From assembly GCA_002385485.1 (NCBI GenBank), contig DGDP01000071.1, forward strand, positions 1 through 25,704: 25,704 nt of DNA, read 5' to 3'. Every line of letters starts with the position of its first letter. Within the stretch, counting starts at the first letter, position 1. A program made the translations under genes and the position numbers. The stretch is from Acetomicrobium sp. UBA3949. GTDB taxonomy: Bacteria; Synergistota; Synergistia; Synergistales; Acetomicrobiaceae. This document shows positions 14,917 to 23,062 of the stretch, piece by piece. The notes under the pieces are model-generated. The model was given only the letters and a program-made list of their open reading frames with translations. It had not been told where the DNA came from and searched no databases.

Positions 14917-15796
14917 CGTCAAAAAAATTTCGCTTTTTTTGTTCTTCCTGTGTATCTTCTCAATACAGACATTGGCTCCTCGTGCAGAGGTTGACGCAAA
15001 GGAAGGCTACAAAAGGATAGTCTCCCTCGCTCCCAGTATAACGGAGTCGCTTTATGCACTGGATTATTTCGATCGCGTGGTAGGGGTTACCGATTACGAC
15101 ACCTATCCCCCGGAGGTATCGTCCGTAAACAGTGTTGGAGGCAACGTCGACCCTTCCCTCGAGAAGATCCTCTACCTCAAGCCGGACCTGGTCATAGGAG
15201 AGAGGAGCTTTCACCACGATTTGCTGGAACACATCGAAAGCTTTGGAATAGATACCCTGGAGCTCACATTACACCACAGACTGGATGACGTAAATGAGGC
15301 ATTTTTCGAGATAGCAAAAAAGGTAGGGAGGACCGATAGGGCCAAAGAAGTGTGGAAGGACATCGAAAGAGGATTAGCGGCCAGAAGACTCCATACGACA
15401 AAGACCTTGCAAAAAGAGGCATCTATGTTGGTGGTCGTGTGGCACGATCCTCTTATTGTCGCCGGCGGGTGGAGCTACATCGGAGACATCATGAAAGCTA
15501 TAGGCATAAAAAATGCTGCCGAAAGCAAAGAATATTCCTTCCCCGCCATAAGCAGAGAGGAGCTTCTTTCCTACGATCCCGATGTTATATTTCTGGTCAG
15601 ATCGAAAAAGGGAATGTCCACGACGGTTGAAGATTTCATAAAAACGATAGAAGGCCTCCCGATAAAGGCAAAGGAAGGGGGCGTGGTCTCCCTGGAAGCC
15701 GAGGTCCTCCTTCATCCAGGACCCAGAGTGCTTGAAAGCGCGGACATGCTTTTAAAGGCCCTGAGGCTGGGCCTCCGGGAGGGAGCGCTTAAATGA
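14909..15796 (+). CDS. BtuF-like periplasmic binding protein (corrinoid or metal chelate)
   Basis: This 295-residue protein has a signal peptide (MIDVKKISLFLFFLCIFSIQ) and the BtuF/FhuD/HmuT-type binding fold: KRIVSLAPSITESLYALDYF, RVVGVTDYDTYPPEV, VGGNVDPSLEKILYLKPDLV (about 33-100), and later VSLEAEVLLHPGPRVLE. The closest motif match is to vitamin B12-binding BtuF, but haem or siderophore binders share the pattern. Its gene lies between exbB and exbD, overlapping the first by 8 bases and the second by 4. That is an unusual place and implies joint production with the TonB machine. No matching permease or ATPase is present in the window. Confidence 0.82.
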   Translation: MIDVKKISLFLFFLCIFSIQTLAPRAEVDAKEGYKRIVSLAPSITESLYALDYFDRVVGVTDYDTYPPEVSSVNSVGGNVDPSLEKILYLKPDLVIGERSFHHDLLEHIESFGIDTLELTLHHRLDDVNEAFFEIAKKVGRTDRAKEVWKDIERGLAARRLHTTKTLQKEASMLVVVWHDPLIVAGGWSYIGDIMKAIGIKNAAESKEYSFPAISREELLSYDPDVIFLVRSKKGMSTTVEDFIKTIEGLPIKAKEGGVVSLEAEVLLHPGPRVLESADMLLKALRLGLREGALK

Positions 15797-16188
15797 GATC
15801 GAAAAGGAGATCTTCCCCGGAAATAGAACTGACGCCTTTGGTGGACGTGGTGTTCCAATTGATAATCTTTTTCGTCCTGACGGCAGCCTTCGTCCAGGGA
15901 AGCATTACTGTATCGCTACCCGAGGGCACTGGTCTGCCGGTGTCTCAGACGCCCCTCGTCATAAACGTCGATCAAAATGGAGAAATCTTTGTCAACGACA
16001 AAAAAGCAGAAATTCCGGAAGCGGTAGACCTTGCCCGGGAAGTGGTAAGTCAAGGTAGGCCGATCCTCCTTGCAGGGGACAAACGGACGCCCTACGAAGC
16101 CATTGTCCGTGTATTGAACGCTCTCAAAGAAGGAGGAATCGACGAAATATCCCTCGCGGTGGGAGGAGGCGACAAGGGGACCCCATGA
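15793..16188 (+). CDS. exbD: ExbD/TolR-like protein
   Basis: The 131-residue protein has the ExbD form: a short basic start, then ELTPLVDVVFQLIIFFVLTA (about 12-31) with the membrane Asp that carries protons, then a periplasmic domain ending ILLAGDKRTPYEAIVRVLNA and beyond. It partners with ExbB to turn the proton gradient into movement of TonB. It overlaps the genes on both sides by 4 bases (ATGA type). Confidence 0.9.
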   Translation: MRSKRRSSPEIELTPLVDVVFQLIIFFVLTAAFVQGSITVSLPEGTGLPVSQTPLVINVDQNGEIFVNDKKAEIPEAVDLAREVVSQGRPILLAGDKRTPYEAIVRVLNALKEGGIDEISLAVGGGDKGTP

Positions 16189-16964
16189 TGGGCAATATCG
16201 GGAAATGGATAGGGGCATTGACCTTAAGTTTTTTGATTCATTTGGCACTTTTCTGGCACCTGGAAATCCCAAAGACTCAAGCTCTGCCACAAAGGACGGA
16301 CACTGTCATTGCCGTCAGGCTTGCAAATGCGAACGAGGCCGATAAGACCTCAAGGATTGCAGAGGACAAAGATCCTGGCCCGACAAAACCTTCGTTGCCT
16401 GATAAGCCCTCAGAGACGGAGGACTACAAGACAAAGGAGGACAAAGGGACTACAAAGCGAACAAAGGAACCTGCGTCCAAGAAGCCTTTGGCTGAAAAAG
16501 AAAAGAAAGCTCCGGCAAAGGAACGTGCTCCAGAGGATTTCGACGTAAAGGCCACAGACTCGACGGCATCGCCTGCAGAAGTGGCAAAGCCCCTCCCAAG
16601 GGAAAGCGACGGCAGCAATTCTCAACCTTCGCCACTTCAAGAAGGCCTTAAAGGCCAACCCGAAATCCCTTCAACTCTTTCCGACAAGCCCCAACAACCT
16701 ATTGCAGTAGCCAGCGAACTTGACATCCTTCGAAGCGTCAAACCCCTCTATCCTCTTATATCCAGAAGACGAGGGGAAGAAGGAACTGTCATCGTTTATG
16801 TGAGACTTTCTTCCGACGGCAAGGTAAAGGAAGCCAGGATACATCGTTCCAGCGGTTTTGATTTGCTCGATGAAAGCGCCCCAAAGGCCATCAAACAGTG
16901 GGGATTTAAATCTTCGGAAGAAAAAGAGGTTCTAGTGCCGGTCGTCTTCAAGTTAAATCCCTAA
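16185..16964 (+). CDS. tonB: TonB energy-transducing protein
   Basis: These 259 residues show the TonB order. A single N-terminal membrane anchor (IGALTLSFLIHLALFWHLEI) is followed by a long Lys/Glu/Pro-rich linker (about 45-170), which spans the periplasm. The C-terminal domain reads LYPLISRRRGEEGTVIVYVR and later VKEARIHRSSGFDLLDESAP (about 185-255), with the family's YP, G-V-V and S-G-LD-A positions. It transfers energy to outer-membrane TonB-dependent receptors. It is the last gene of the block; the 189-base gap beyond has no classic terminator. Confidence 0.9.
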   Translation: MMGNIGKWIGALTLSFLIHLALFWHLEIPKTQALPQRTDTVIAVRLANANEADKTSRIAEDKDPGPTKPSLPDKPSETEDYKTKEDKGTTKRTKEPASKKPLAEKEKKAPAKERAPEDFDVKATDSTASPAEVAKPLPRESDGSNSQPSPLQEGLKGQPEIPSTLSDKPQQPIAVASELDILRSVKPLYPLISRRRGEEGTVIVYVRLSSDGKVKEARIHRSSGFDLLDESAPKAIKQWGFKSSEEKEVLVPVVFKLNP

Positions 16965-17049
16965 GTGCCAGATAAATCGATCAAACTGTTCCTCATTCAT
17001 AGATTATTAAAATGATTTTTAATTTAAATCAATAACCGCCAATTTTTTC

Positions 17050-17071
17050 CGATAAAAATTTCTTTTTATCG
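17050..17071. promoter_or_regulatory. Inverted repeat between tonB and the symporter gene
   Basis: CGATAAAAA (17050-17058) and TTTTTATCG (17063-17071) form a perfect 9-bp stem with a 4-base loop in a very AT-rich gap. It has no T-run after it on the plus strand, so it is at best a poor terminator for the thi-ton block. It lies about 30 bases before the symporter's -10 box, so an operator role is possible. Confidence 0.4.
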
Positions 17072-17102
17072 AAATGCAACAGCAAGATCAGGCAATATGA
17101 AG

Positions 17103-17108
17103 TATAAT
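17103..17108 (+). promoter_or_regulatory. Probable -10 box of the symporter gene
   Basis: A perfect TATAAT lies 45 bases before the symporter ATG. The expected -35 region (near 17080) has no close match to TTGACA, so an activator may be needed. Confidence 0.4.
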
Positions 17109-17153
17109 TAAAACAATCCATAAAATCTACATCGATAGAAGGAGGGTGATCTT

Positions 17154-18437
17154 ATGTCAGAGGTAGAGAAAAAGAGAGGCTTCATGGGTTGGTATTTTGG
17201 ATCGAATTTGCTCATTCGAATATTGCTGGGACTCATACTCGGTGTAGCGGCAGGATTGCTTCTTAAGGACAAGATACTTTGGGTGCAGCCTTTCGGGGAT
17301 TTATTCATTAGACTCCTTAAAATGATAGTCGTTCCGGTAATACTCTTTAGCCTTATCGTCGGAACGGCGAGCATAAGCCCCTATCGCCTGGGCAGGGTAG
17401 GAATAAAAATAATCATCTATTATTTGTTAACCACAGTCTTTGCCGTTGTCATAGGCTTGATCTTTGCCAACATGTTTAAACCGGGTCTGGGGTTAGATCT
17501 GGCGGGCGCCGAAGCGGGAGGGTTTGAACTGAAAAGACCTTCCCTGGTGAATACTTTCTTGAACATAGTGCCGACAAATCCCGTCGAGGCCTTGTCCAAG
17601 GGAGATGTGTTGCCCATAATCTTTTTCGCCCTGCTCTTTGGAATAGGCCTTTCCCTGTTACGGGAAAGCGAAAAGGAAGAGCTCAGAACATCGGCTAACA
17701 TCGTATATAATTTCGCCAACGGAGCTGCAGAGGTAATGTACAAGATCGTAAGGGGGATAATGGAATACGCTCCCATCGGCGTGTTTGCTTTAGTAGCTGT
17801 GGTCCTGGCGAAGGAGGGCCCGAGGGTCATAGGACCCTTAGCGACGGCAGTGGGCGCGGAATATCTAGCTATTGTAGTCCACGTAGCGGTAGTTTACGGG
17901 CTAATACTCCGGTTTTTTGGATTGCGCCTCAGCAAGTTTCTGGCTCACGCAAAGGAAGCCATGATAACAGCCTTTGTAACGAGAAGCAGTAGCGGGACAT
18001 TGCCGGTATCCATGGCCTGCGCTGAAAATATGGGCATATCCAAAGGCACCTACTCCTTTACGCTCCCCCTTGGAGCCACCATCAATATGGACGGTACGTC
18101 TATTTATCAGGGAGTTTGCGCTCTCTTTATAGCTTTTGCCGTTGGTCATCAATTGTCCCTTTCGGACCAGTTGATAGTAATAGTAACAGCCCTGCTTGCC
18201 TCCATAGGCACAGCCGGAGTGCCGGGTGCAGGTGCTATTATGCTGCTTTTGGTGTTAAATTCCGTGGGTTTGCCCGTAGAACCCGGAACGCCCGTAGCTG
18301 CTGCTTACGCAATGATATTGGGTGTTGACGCCATATTTGACATGGGAAGGACCTGTATTAACGTAACGGGAGACCTCGTTGGAACCAGCGTCGTCGCAAA
18401 AAGCGAAGGTGACCTGGATATATCTAAATGGTCTTAA
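17154..18437 (+). CDS. Dicarboxylate/amino acid:cation symporter (DAACS, GltP/DctA family)
   Basis: This 427-residue membrane protein has the family's conserved elements: RLLKMIVVPVILFSLIVG near the N-terminus, the serine-rich re-entrant loop RSSSGTLPVS (277-286), and the NMDGTSIY motif (311-318), followed by GTAGVPGAGA and a final substrate-site helix (DMGRTCINVTGD). Eight membrane helices and two hairpins are expected. It imports glutamate, aspartate or C4-dicarboxylates with Na+ or H+. Exact substrate is not readable. AGGAGGGTGA precedes the ATG by 5-8 bases. It is a single-gene unit with a promoter and a terminator of its own. Confidence 0.92.
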   Translation: MSEVEKKRGFMGWYFGSNLLIRILLGLILGVAAGLLLKDKILWVQPFGDLFIRLLKMIVVPVILFSLIVGTASISPYRLGRVGIKIIIYYLLTTVFAVVIGLIFANMFKPGLGLDLAGAEAGGFELKRPSLVNTFLNIVPTNPVEALSKGDVLPIIFFALLFGIGLSLLRESEKEELRTSANIVYNFANGAAEVMYKIVRGIMEYAPIGVFALVAVVLAKEGPRVIGPLATAVGAEYLAIVVHVAVVYGLILRFFGLRLSKFLAHAKEAMITAFVTRSSSGTLPVSMACAENMGISKGTYSFTLPLGATINMDGTSIYQGVCALFIAFAVGHQLSLSDQLIVIVTALLASIGTAGVPGAGAIMLLLVLNSVGLPVEPGTPVAAAYAMILGVDAIFDMGRTCINVTGDLVGTSVVAKSEGDLDISKWS

Positions 18438-18441
18438 GCTC

Positions 18442-18480
18442 AACAAGTAAGAGGGAGAAAAATCTCCCTCTTACTTGTTT
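18442..18480. terminator. Strong two-way terminator between symporter and pssA
   Basis: A perfect 17-bp stem (18442-18458 with 18463-18479) around an AAAA loop is followed on the plus strand by TTGTTTATT. It starts 4 bases after the symporter stop and ends 3 bases before the converging pssA stop, so it should end both transcripts. Confidence 0.85.
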
Positions 18481-18482
18481 GT

Positions 18483-19232
18483 TTATTGATGATCCGTAAC
18501 TTCGTCTCCCTTCAAAGCAAGCCACTTGCCCCAATCGATCCCTACGGGACCGCTGCAGACGTATATAAGCATGTAAGCCAAAGGGGCCTTTTCCTTCAGC
18601 AATATCGAAAGGGTTATAAAACAACTGAGCAAAAAAAGGAGCCTGAGAACATTTATGTTATCCCTGCTCAACTGCTTCAGGCTTCCGTAGGGTATGTTCG
18701 AGATCATCAGGGCCCCGGTCCCCGTTGCTATTATTGCAGCCCCCAGGGAGGGCAAGATCACGCCCGAAATAACGAAGGAGGTCAAAAACAAACCCGCGGC
18801 AGGGATTGGAAGACCCTGAAAGCTTCCGCTTGTATGTACCACATTAAATCTGGCTAACCGCAGTGCCCCGCACAATACGAAAAAGGCAGTTCCAAGGGCA
18901 CCCAGGATACCGCTTGATGCGTATAAATATGAGACATAAAAAATCAGGCCGGGCACAACTCCGAAGCTGACCACATCGGCCAAGCTGTCAAATTCCATCC
19001 CAAACGCGCTGTCCCCTCCCAACGACCTTGCCACCTTTCCGTCCATCAAATCGAAAAATGCGGCCATGAGGATCAACCAGGCGGCCGGCATCAGGTGATT
19101 ATGAAACACCAAAATCAATGACATGATGCCACATAAAATATTTCCGCTCGTGATCATGTTAGGAAACAATTTGCGCAGGGAGATGGGTTTTTTTAACATT
19201 CTCTTTCTATGAATTTTTCTGTCCAACGACAT
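18483..19232 (-). CDS. pssA: CDP-diacylglycerol-serine O-phosphatidyltransferase PssA
   Basis: The protein carries the complete CDP-alcohol phosphatidyltransferase motif D-x2-DG-x2-AR-x8-G-x3-D-x3-D as DLMDGKVARSLGGDSAFGME plus FDSLAD (about 61-86). About seven membrane segments follow. CALRLARFNV-type sequence (LCGALRLARFNV) after the motif is typical of the serine enzyme. It makes phosphatidylserine from CDP-diacylglycerol and serine in the inner membrane. The psd gene just upstream overlaps its start and performs the next step. I take the ATG at 19232 (AGG 5 bases before); ATGs at 19244 and 19199 are possible, giving 238-253 residues. Confidence 0.9.
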   Translation of the reverse strand: MSLDRKIHRKRMLKKPISLRKLFPNMITSGNILCGIMSLILVFHNHLMPAAWLILMAAFFDLMDGKVARSLGGDSAFGMEFDSLADVVSFGVVPGLIFYVSYLYASSGILGALGTAFFVLCGALRLARFNVVHTSGSFQGLPIPAAGLFLTSFVISGVILPSLGAAIIATGTGALMISNIPYGSLKQLSRDNINVLRLLFLLSCFITLSILLKEKAPLAYMLIYVCSGPVGIDWGKWLALKGDEVTDHQ

Positions 19233-19863
19233 CACTCCCTTCATCCTCTAAAACCATGCCTATAACGCTGCTTCCGGCCTTGACCCTATCGCCAATCTTT
19301 ACGATTGGCTTTACGGAAGGCGGAAGATAAACATCGACTTTTGAACCAAATTTTATCATGCCATAGGCTTGTCCCTTGGCCATGAATTGATCCACCTTCA
19401 CTCTACACGCTATTCTCCTTGCCAGCAAGCCTGCAATCTGCACAAGCAAAACATTACCATATTTTGTCTCGAGACCGGTATATAACCTTTCGTTGATCTC
19501 CGAGGACTTGGGAGCAAAGGCCACCAAATGTTTACCCTTCCGATATTTCAAAAAGGATATCTTCCCTCCATAGGGAATGCGATTCACGTGCACGTCGGCC
19601 ACCGTCATGAATATGCCTATCTTGGCAGAATTACCGACGAAGGGAATGTCAGTGCTTTCAACCTCTACGACCTTCCCATCCGCTGGACTTACAAAGGCTA
19701 GGGGGTCACTTGGAACGTCGACATGGGGCTCCCTGTAAAACCACGCCAAAAATAACGCACACAACCCCATAATACCCCCCAAGACAGGAGATATAAGCCA
19801 AGCGCCGCAGGCCATAAAAAGAGCTGCTGCGATCGGGACTGTCCCCTCTGGAGCTATCTTCAT
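19207..19863 (-). CDS. psd: Phosphatidylserine decarboxylase proenzyme
   Basis: This 218-residue protein is the short, single-membrane-anchor form of phosphatidylserine decarboxylase. It has an N-terminal hydrophobic anchor (about 8-45), FVSPADGKVVEV (about 57-68), and VADVHVNRIPYGGKI (about 87-101) with the catalytic His. The self-cleavage site is KFGSKVDVYLP (about 173-183). Ser of the G-S pair becomes the pyruvoyl cofactor after the chain splits. It converts phosphatidylserine to phosphatidylethanolamine. I take the ATG at 19863, one base after the gyrA stop, because GGAGG (inside the end of gyrA) lies 9 bases before it. It is translationally coupled to gyrA and overlaps pssA. Confidence 0.9.
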   Translation of the reverse strand: MKIAPEGTVPIAAALFMACGAWLISPVLGGIMGLCALFLAWFYREPHVDVPSDPLAFVSPADGKVVEVESTDIPFVGNSAKIGIFMTVADVHVNRIPYGGKISFLKYRKGKHLVAFAPKSSEINERLYTGLETKYGNVLLVQIAGLLARRIACRVKVDQFMAKGQAYGMIKFGSKVDVYLPPSVKPIVKIGDRVKAGSSVIGMVLEDEGSDVVGQKNS

Positions 19864-19864
19864 G

Positions 19865-22303
19865 CTAGACTTCCTCCATGGCATCGTCTCGAACTATCGT
19901 AATATCTGCCACGCTATCGCCTTGGTCAAGCCTTACCAAAATGCTTCCCGTCGCCGTTCGGGAAAGCACGGGAACATCTTTAACCGCTATCCGCGTCACA
20001 CGCCCTTTACTAGTAACTATCATGACCTCATCATCTTCAGTCACGCTCCAGGCGCCTACAAGCAATCCCGTGCGGTTCGACAGCCGCATAGCTCTCACCC
20101 CCGAGCCGCCTCGGTGATGTAGAGGAAATTCGTCGAAGGAAGTGCGCTTGCCGACGCCCTTTTCGCTAATAAACAATATCGCCATTCCTTCCTGCAGGGG
20201 TTCGCATCCAACCAATACATCGCTTTCCGACAGCCGTATGGCGCGCACGCCCCTGGCCTGTCGGCCCATTGGACGAAATTCCTGCTCGCTCGTCCTCAGT
20301 GCCTGGCCCTTGGCAGAAACGAACAAAAGCTCGTCTTCGCCGGATGTAAACCGTACCCTGGCTATGGAATCTCCGTCGTCCAAGGTAATGACCCGCCGGC
20401 CGGCACGGGTCAGGTTGGCCAATTCGCTAACATTGAGCCTCTTGGCAATTCCCCTCTCGGTCGCAAAGAATACGAACCTGGCTCCATGCATCGTGTCCTC
20501 TTTTATTGCCACAACGCGCTCATTTTCCTCCAGAGTAAAAAAGGAGCTCACATGTTTGCCTTTCCCGTTTTTCGGTTCGGGGAGCAAATATCCCTTTATG
20601 GCAAAGACACGCCCCTTGCTCGTGAAAAGGAATATGTCATGGTGAGTTGTAGTGGCAGCGAACATCTCCACTTCATCGTCTTTTTGTTTTAACCCTTTGA
20701 TGCCTTTGCCGCCCCGTCCCTGCAGATGATAGTCTCCTAAAGAGGCGCGCCTTAAATAACCGTCCTTGCTCAAAACTACGACTATGTCCTCCTCAGGTAT
20801 AAGTTCGTCGTCTGCCACTTCGACTAACTCGTCTACAATTTCGGTCCTCCTGGCATCGCCGTATTGTCTCTTGAGCTCCGCCAGCTCCTCTTTGACTACA
20901 GAATCCAACACGCTGGGATTTTCAAGGATGGAGTGGTACATCTCTATATCCTTAAGAAGATGTCTCAACTCTTCTTCTAATTTGCTCCGTTCCAGGTTGG
21001 TGAGACGCTGCAATCTCATGTCGAGTATTGCCTGTGCCTGTAATTCCGTGAAGCCAAAATTATCCATGAGCCCTACCCTTGCTTCCTGAGCATCCTTGGA
21101 TCTTTTGATAAGAGCAATAATCTCGTCTATCATATCCAGGGCCTTTACCAGTCCCTCCACTATATGGGCCCTTTCCTCCGCCTTCCTGAGGCGATAATTT
21201 GTTCTGCGACGAACGACATCTCTCCTGTGATCCAGAAATATTTTGAGAAGTTCTATTAATCCGAGCTCCCTCGGCACCCCGTCCACAAGGGCCAGGTTAA
21301 TGACGCCAAAGGTGGTTTGAAGAGGCGTTCTGCTGAAAAGCTGCTTCAAAACCAGATGGGGATCTGCATCTCTTTGAAGCTCTATGACGACCCTTATTCC
21401 GTCTCTGTCCGATTCGTCTCTTAGGTCAGCTATCCCGGTCAGATGACCCTCCTGTACGCCCCTTGCTATTATTTCGATCAACGTTACTTTGTTGACCATA
21501 TATGGGATCTCTGTCACTATAAGGCTCGTCTTTCCGCGCTTCATCTGCTCGATGGAGACTCTTCCGCGGAGGATGATCTTGCCCCTTCCCGTCCTGTAAG
21601 CGTTTATGATGCCTTCCCTTCCGGTTATCGTTCCTCCCGTCGGGAAATCAGGCCCCGGCATGACTTCAATTATGTCTCCGAGCTCGACATCCTCTCCTCT
21701 GTCTATCAAAAGGCAGAGGGCATCCACCACTTCCGATAAATTATGGGGAGGGATGTTCGTAGCCATGCCTACGGCAATTCCCGAGCTGCCATTGACCAGA
21801 AGATTTGGAAGTAACGACGGCAAGACGAGCGGTTCCTGCAAAGTTTCGTCGAAGTTCGGGCCCCAGTCTACCGTGTCTTCGTTTATGTCTCTCAGCATCT
21901 CTTCGCCCAGCGGAGAAAGCCTGGCTTCAGTATAACGCATAGCCGCGGGGGGATCGCCATCTATCGAACCGAAGTTGCCCTGTCCGTCCACCAGTGGATA
22001 GCGCATGGAAAAGTCTTGGGCCATTCTGACCATGGCATCGTATATGGCCGCGTCTCCATGGGGATGATATTTTCCCATGGTCTCTCCGACTATCCTGGCC
22101 GATTTTCTGTAGGGTTGGTTTGACCTCAAGCCCAATTCCATCATCGCGAAAAGTATCCTTCGCTGTACGGGTTTCAGGCCATCCTTCGCATCGGGCAAAG
22201 CCCTGCCCACGATTACGCTCATGGCATAATCGAGATAACTCAGCTTTATTTCTTCTTCTATCGGTAATCTAAGCACTTTACCTATATTGCTGCTTTCTGC
22301 CAT
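19865..22303 (-). CDS. gyrA: DNA gyrase subunit A
   Basis: This 812-residue type II topoisomerase subunit starts EEIKLSYLDYAMSVIVGRAL and has the catalytic Tyr124 in AMRYTEARLS. A coiled-coil region follows (about 370-480), then a C-terminal DNA-wrapping propeller with the GyrA box near 535-545 (QGRGGKGIKG), which marks gyrase rather than topoisomerase IV. With GyrB it introduces negative supercoils. In the quinolone-sensitive region the order is HPHGDAAIYDAM: Ala85 occupies the place of E. coli Ser83. GGAGG precedes the ATG by 7 bases. The end overlaps the psd ribosome site, so psd may be translated only by ribosomes finishing gyrA. Confidence 0.95.
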   Translation of the reverse strand: MAESSNIGKVLRLPIEEEIKLSYLDYAMSVIVGRALPDAKDGLKPVQRRILFAMMELGLRSNQPYRKSARIVGETMGKYHPHGDAAIYDAMVRMAQDFSMRYPLVDGQGNFGSIDGDPPAAMRYTEARLSPLGEEMLRDINEDTVDWGPNFDETLQEPLVLPSLLPNLLVNGSSGIAVGMATNIPPHNLSEVVDALCLLIDRGEDVELGDIIEVMPGPDFPTGGTITGREGIINAYRTGRGKIILRGRVSIEQMKRGKTSLIVTEIPYMVNKVTLIEIIARGVQEGHLTGIADLRDESDRDGIRVVIELQRDADPHLVLKQLFSRTPLQTTFGVINLALVDGVPRELGLIELLKIFLDHRRDVVRRRTNYRLRKAEERAHIVEGLVKALDMIDEIIALIKRSKDAQEARVGLMDNFGFTELQAQAILDMRLQRLTNLERSKLEEELRHLLKDIEMYHSILENPSVLDSVVKEELAELKRQYGDARRTEIVDELVEVADDELIPEEDIVVVLSKDGYLRRASLGDYHLQGRGGKGIKGLKQKDDEVEMFAATTTHHDIFLFTSKGRVFAIKGYLLPEPKNGKGKHVSSFFTLEENERVVAIKEDTMHGARFVFFATERGIAKRLNVSELANLTRAGRRVITLDDGDSIARVRFTSGEDELLFVSAKGQALRTSEQEFRPMGRQARGVRAIRLSESDVLVGCEPLQEGMAILFISEKGVGKRTSFDEFPLHHRGGSGVRAMRLSNRTGLLVGAWSVTEDDEVMIVTSKGRVTRIAVKDVPVLSRTATGSILVRLDQGDSVADITIVRDDAMEEV

Positions 22304-22345
22304 TTCGATACCTCCAACGAAAAGATGGGACTGTCAACAATAAAG

Positions 22346-22376
22346 AAGCGACGGCGTAGCTAAAAGTCCGTCGCTT
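22346..22376 (-). terminator. Intrinsic terminator between the nitroreductase gene and gyrA
   Basis: AAGCGACGG and CCGTCGCTT form a 9-bp stem (22346-22354 with 22368-22376) with a 13-base loop. On the minus strand it is followed by CTTTATTG. It should end the nitroreductase transcript about 50 bases after its stop. Confidence 0.65.
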
Positions 22377-22428
22377 ATGAATCATATTTTAACATATTTT
22401 TACCTTTTTTACCTCGAGGGATGGTATT

Positions 22429-22959
22429 TTACCATTTGTTGTGATGAACCCTTTGGTTGTCGTAACCGCTATGGGGTTCCTTGCTTTCTGCAGGATATCC
22501 TATGGCAGCTATGCCTAAAACGTTGATATGTTGCGGTATCCCCAAAACCTTCCTTATAGCTTCAGGACGACCAGGGGAGTTATTGACGCCAAGCCACACC
22601 GATCCAAGCCCCAATGCCTGCGATGCCAGCAGGATGTTTTGCATTGCAGCTGAACAATCCTCTTCCCAATACCGTTTTGCAAAATCGCTGATGGAAGGAT
22701 CGCCACAGACGACGACGGCAAGTCCCGCTTCATGAAGCATCTTTCCGTAAGGATGAGCCTCAGCCAATGCATCGAGCAATGATCTTTCGTCCACGACGAC
22801 AAAATGCCAGGGCTTTGTACCTCCCGCCGTAGGGGCTGCCTGTGCGCATTCCAAAATTATCTCCAATTTTTCCGGTTCAACCTTTCTATCCTTTTGAAAC
22901 TTCCTTATGCTCCTTCTGTCCAATATTACCTTTATAGCGCGATCCTCTCGCAAAGACAT
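22429..22959 (-). CDS. Nitroreductase-family FMN protein
   Basis: The 176-residue protein has the nitroreductase fold signatures: RRSIRKFQKDRKVEPEKLEI at the start (FMN-phosphate Arg-Ser-Arg), AQAAPTAGGTKPWHFVVVDE (about 43-62), and LLASQALGLGSVWLGVNNSP (about 112-131). Such homodimers bind FMN and pass electrons from NAD(P)H to nitro compounds, quinones or flavin substrates. The natural substrate is unknown. I start at the ATG at 22959, 8 bases after GGGAGG; the frame extends further upstream but without a ribosome site. It is a single gene with a likely promoter and terminator. Confidence 0.88.
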   Translation of the reverse strand: MSLREDRAIKVILDRRSIRKFQKDRKVEPEKLEIILECAQAAPTAGGTKPWHFVVVDERSLLDALAEAHPYGKMLHEAGLAVVVCGDPSISDFAKRYWEEDCSAAMQNILLASQALGLGSVWLGVNNSPGRPEAIRKVLGIPQHINVLGIAAIGYPAESKEPHSGYDNQRVHHNKW

Positions 22960-23014
22960 CGTAAACACCTCCCAAACAAAATTTTGTCGATCCTCAAATG
23001 GGCTACAGATGATA

Positions 23015-23044
23015 ATTATACTGCACTTTTTAAGGATCAACTTT
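23015..23044 (-). promoter_or_regulatory. Probable promoter of the nitroreductase gene
   Basis: A perfect TATAAT (23020-23015 on the minus strand) lies 56 bases before the ATG. An imperfect AGTTGA lies about 17 bases upstream of it, with TTGATC also nearby at shorter spacing. Confidence 0.45.
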
Positions 23045-23062
23045 CAAGGCAAAGCAACAGCC

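Noticed and set aside
17050..17071. Hairpin as terminator of the thi-ton block
   Set aside because: The 9-bp stem is AT-rich and not followed by a T-run on the plus strand, so it is reported only as a possible regulatory repeat.
19862..22303. Many plus-strand frames across gyrA
   Set aside because: They are shadows of the gyrA frame, rich in Ser/Arg/Pro with no family motifs.
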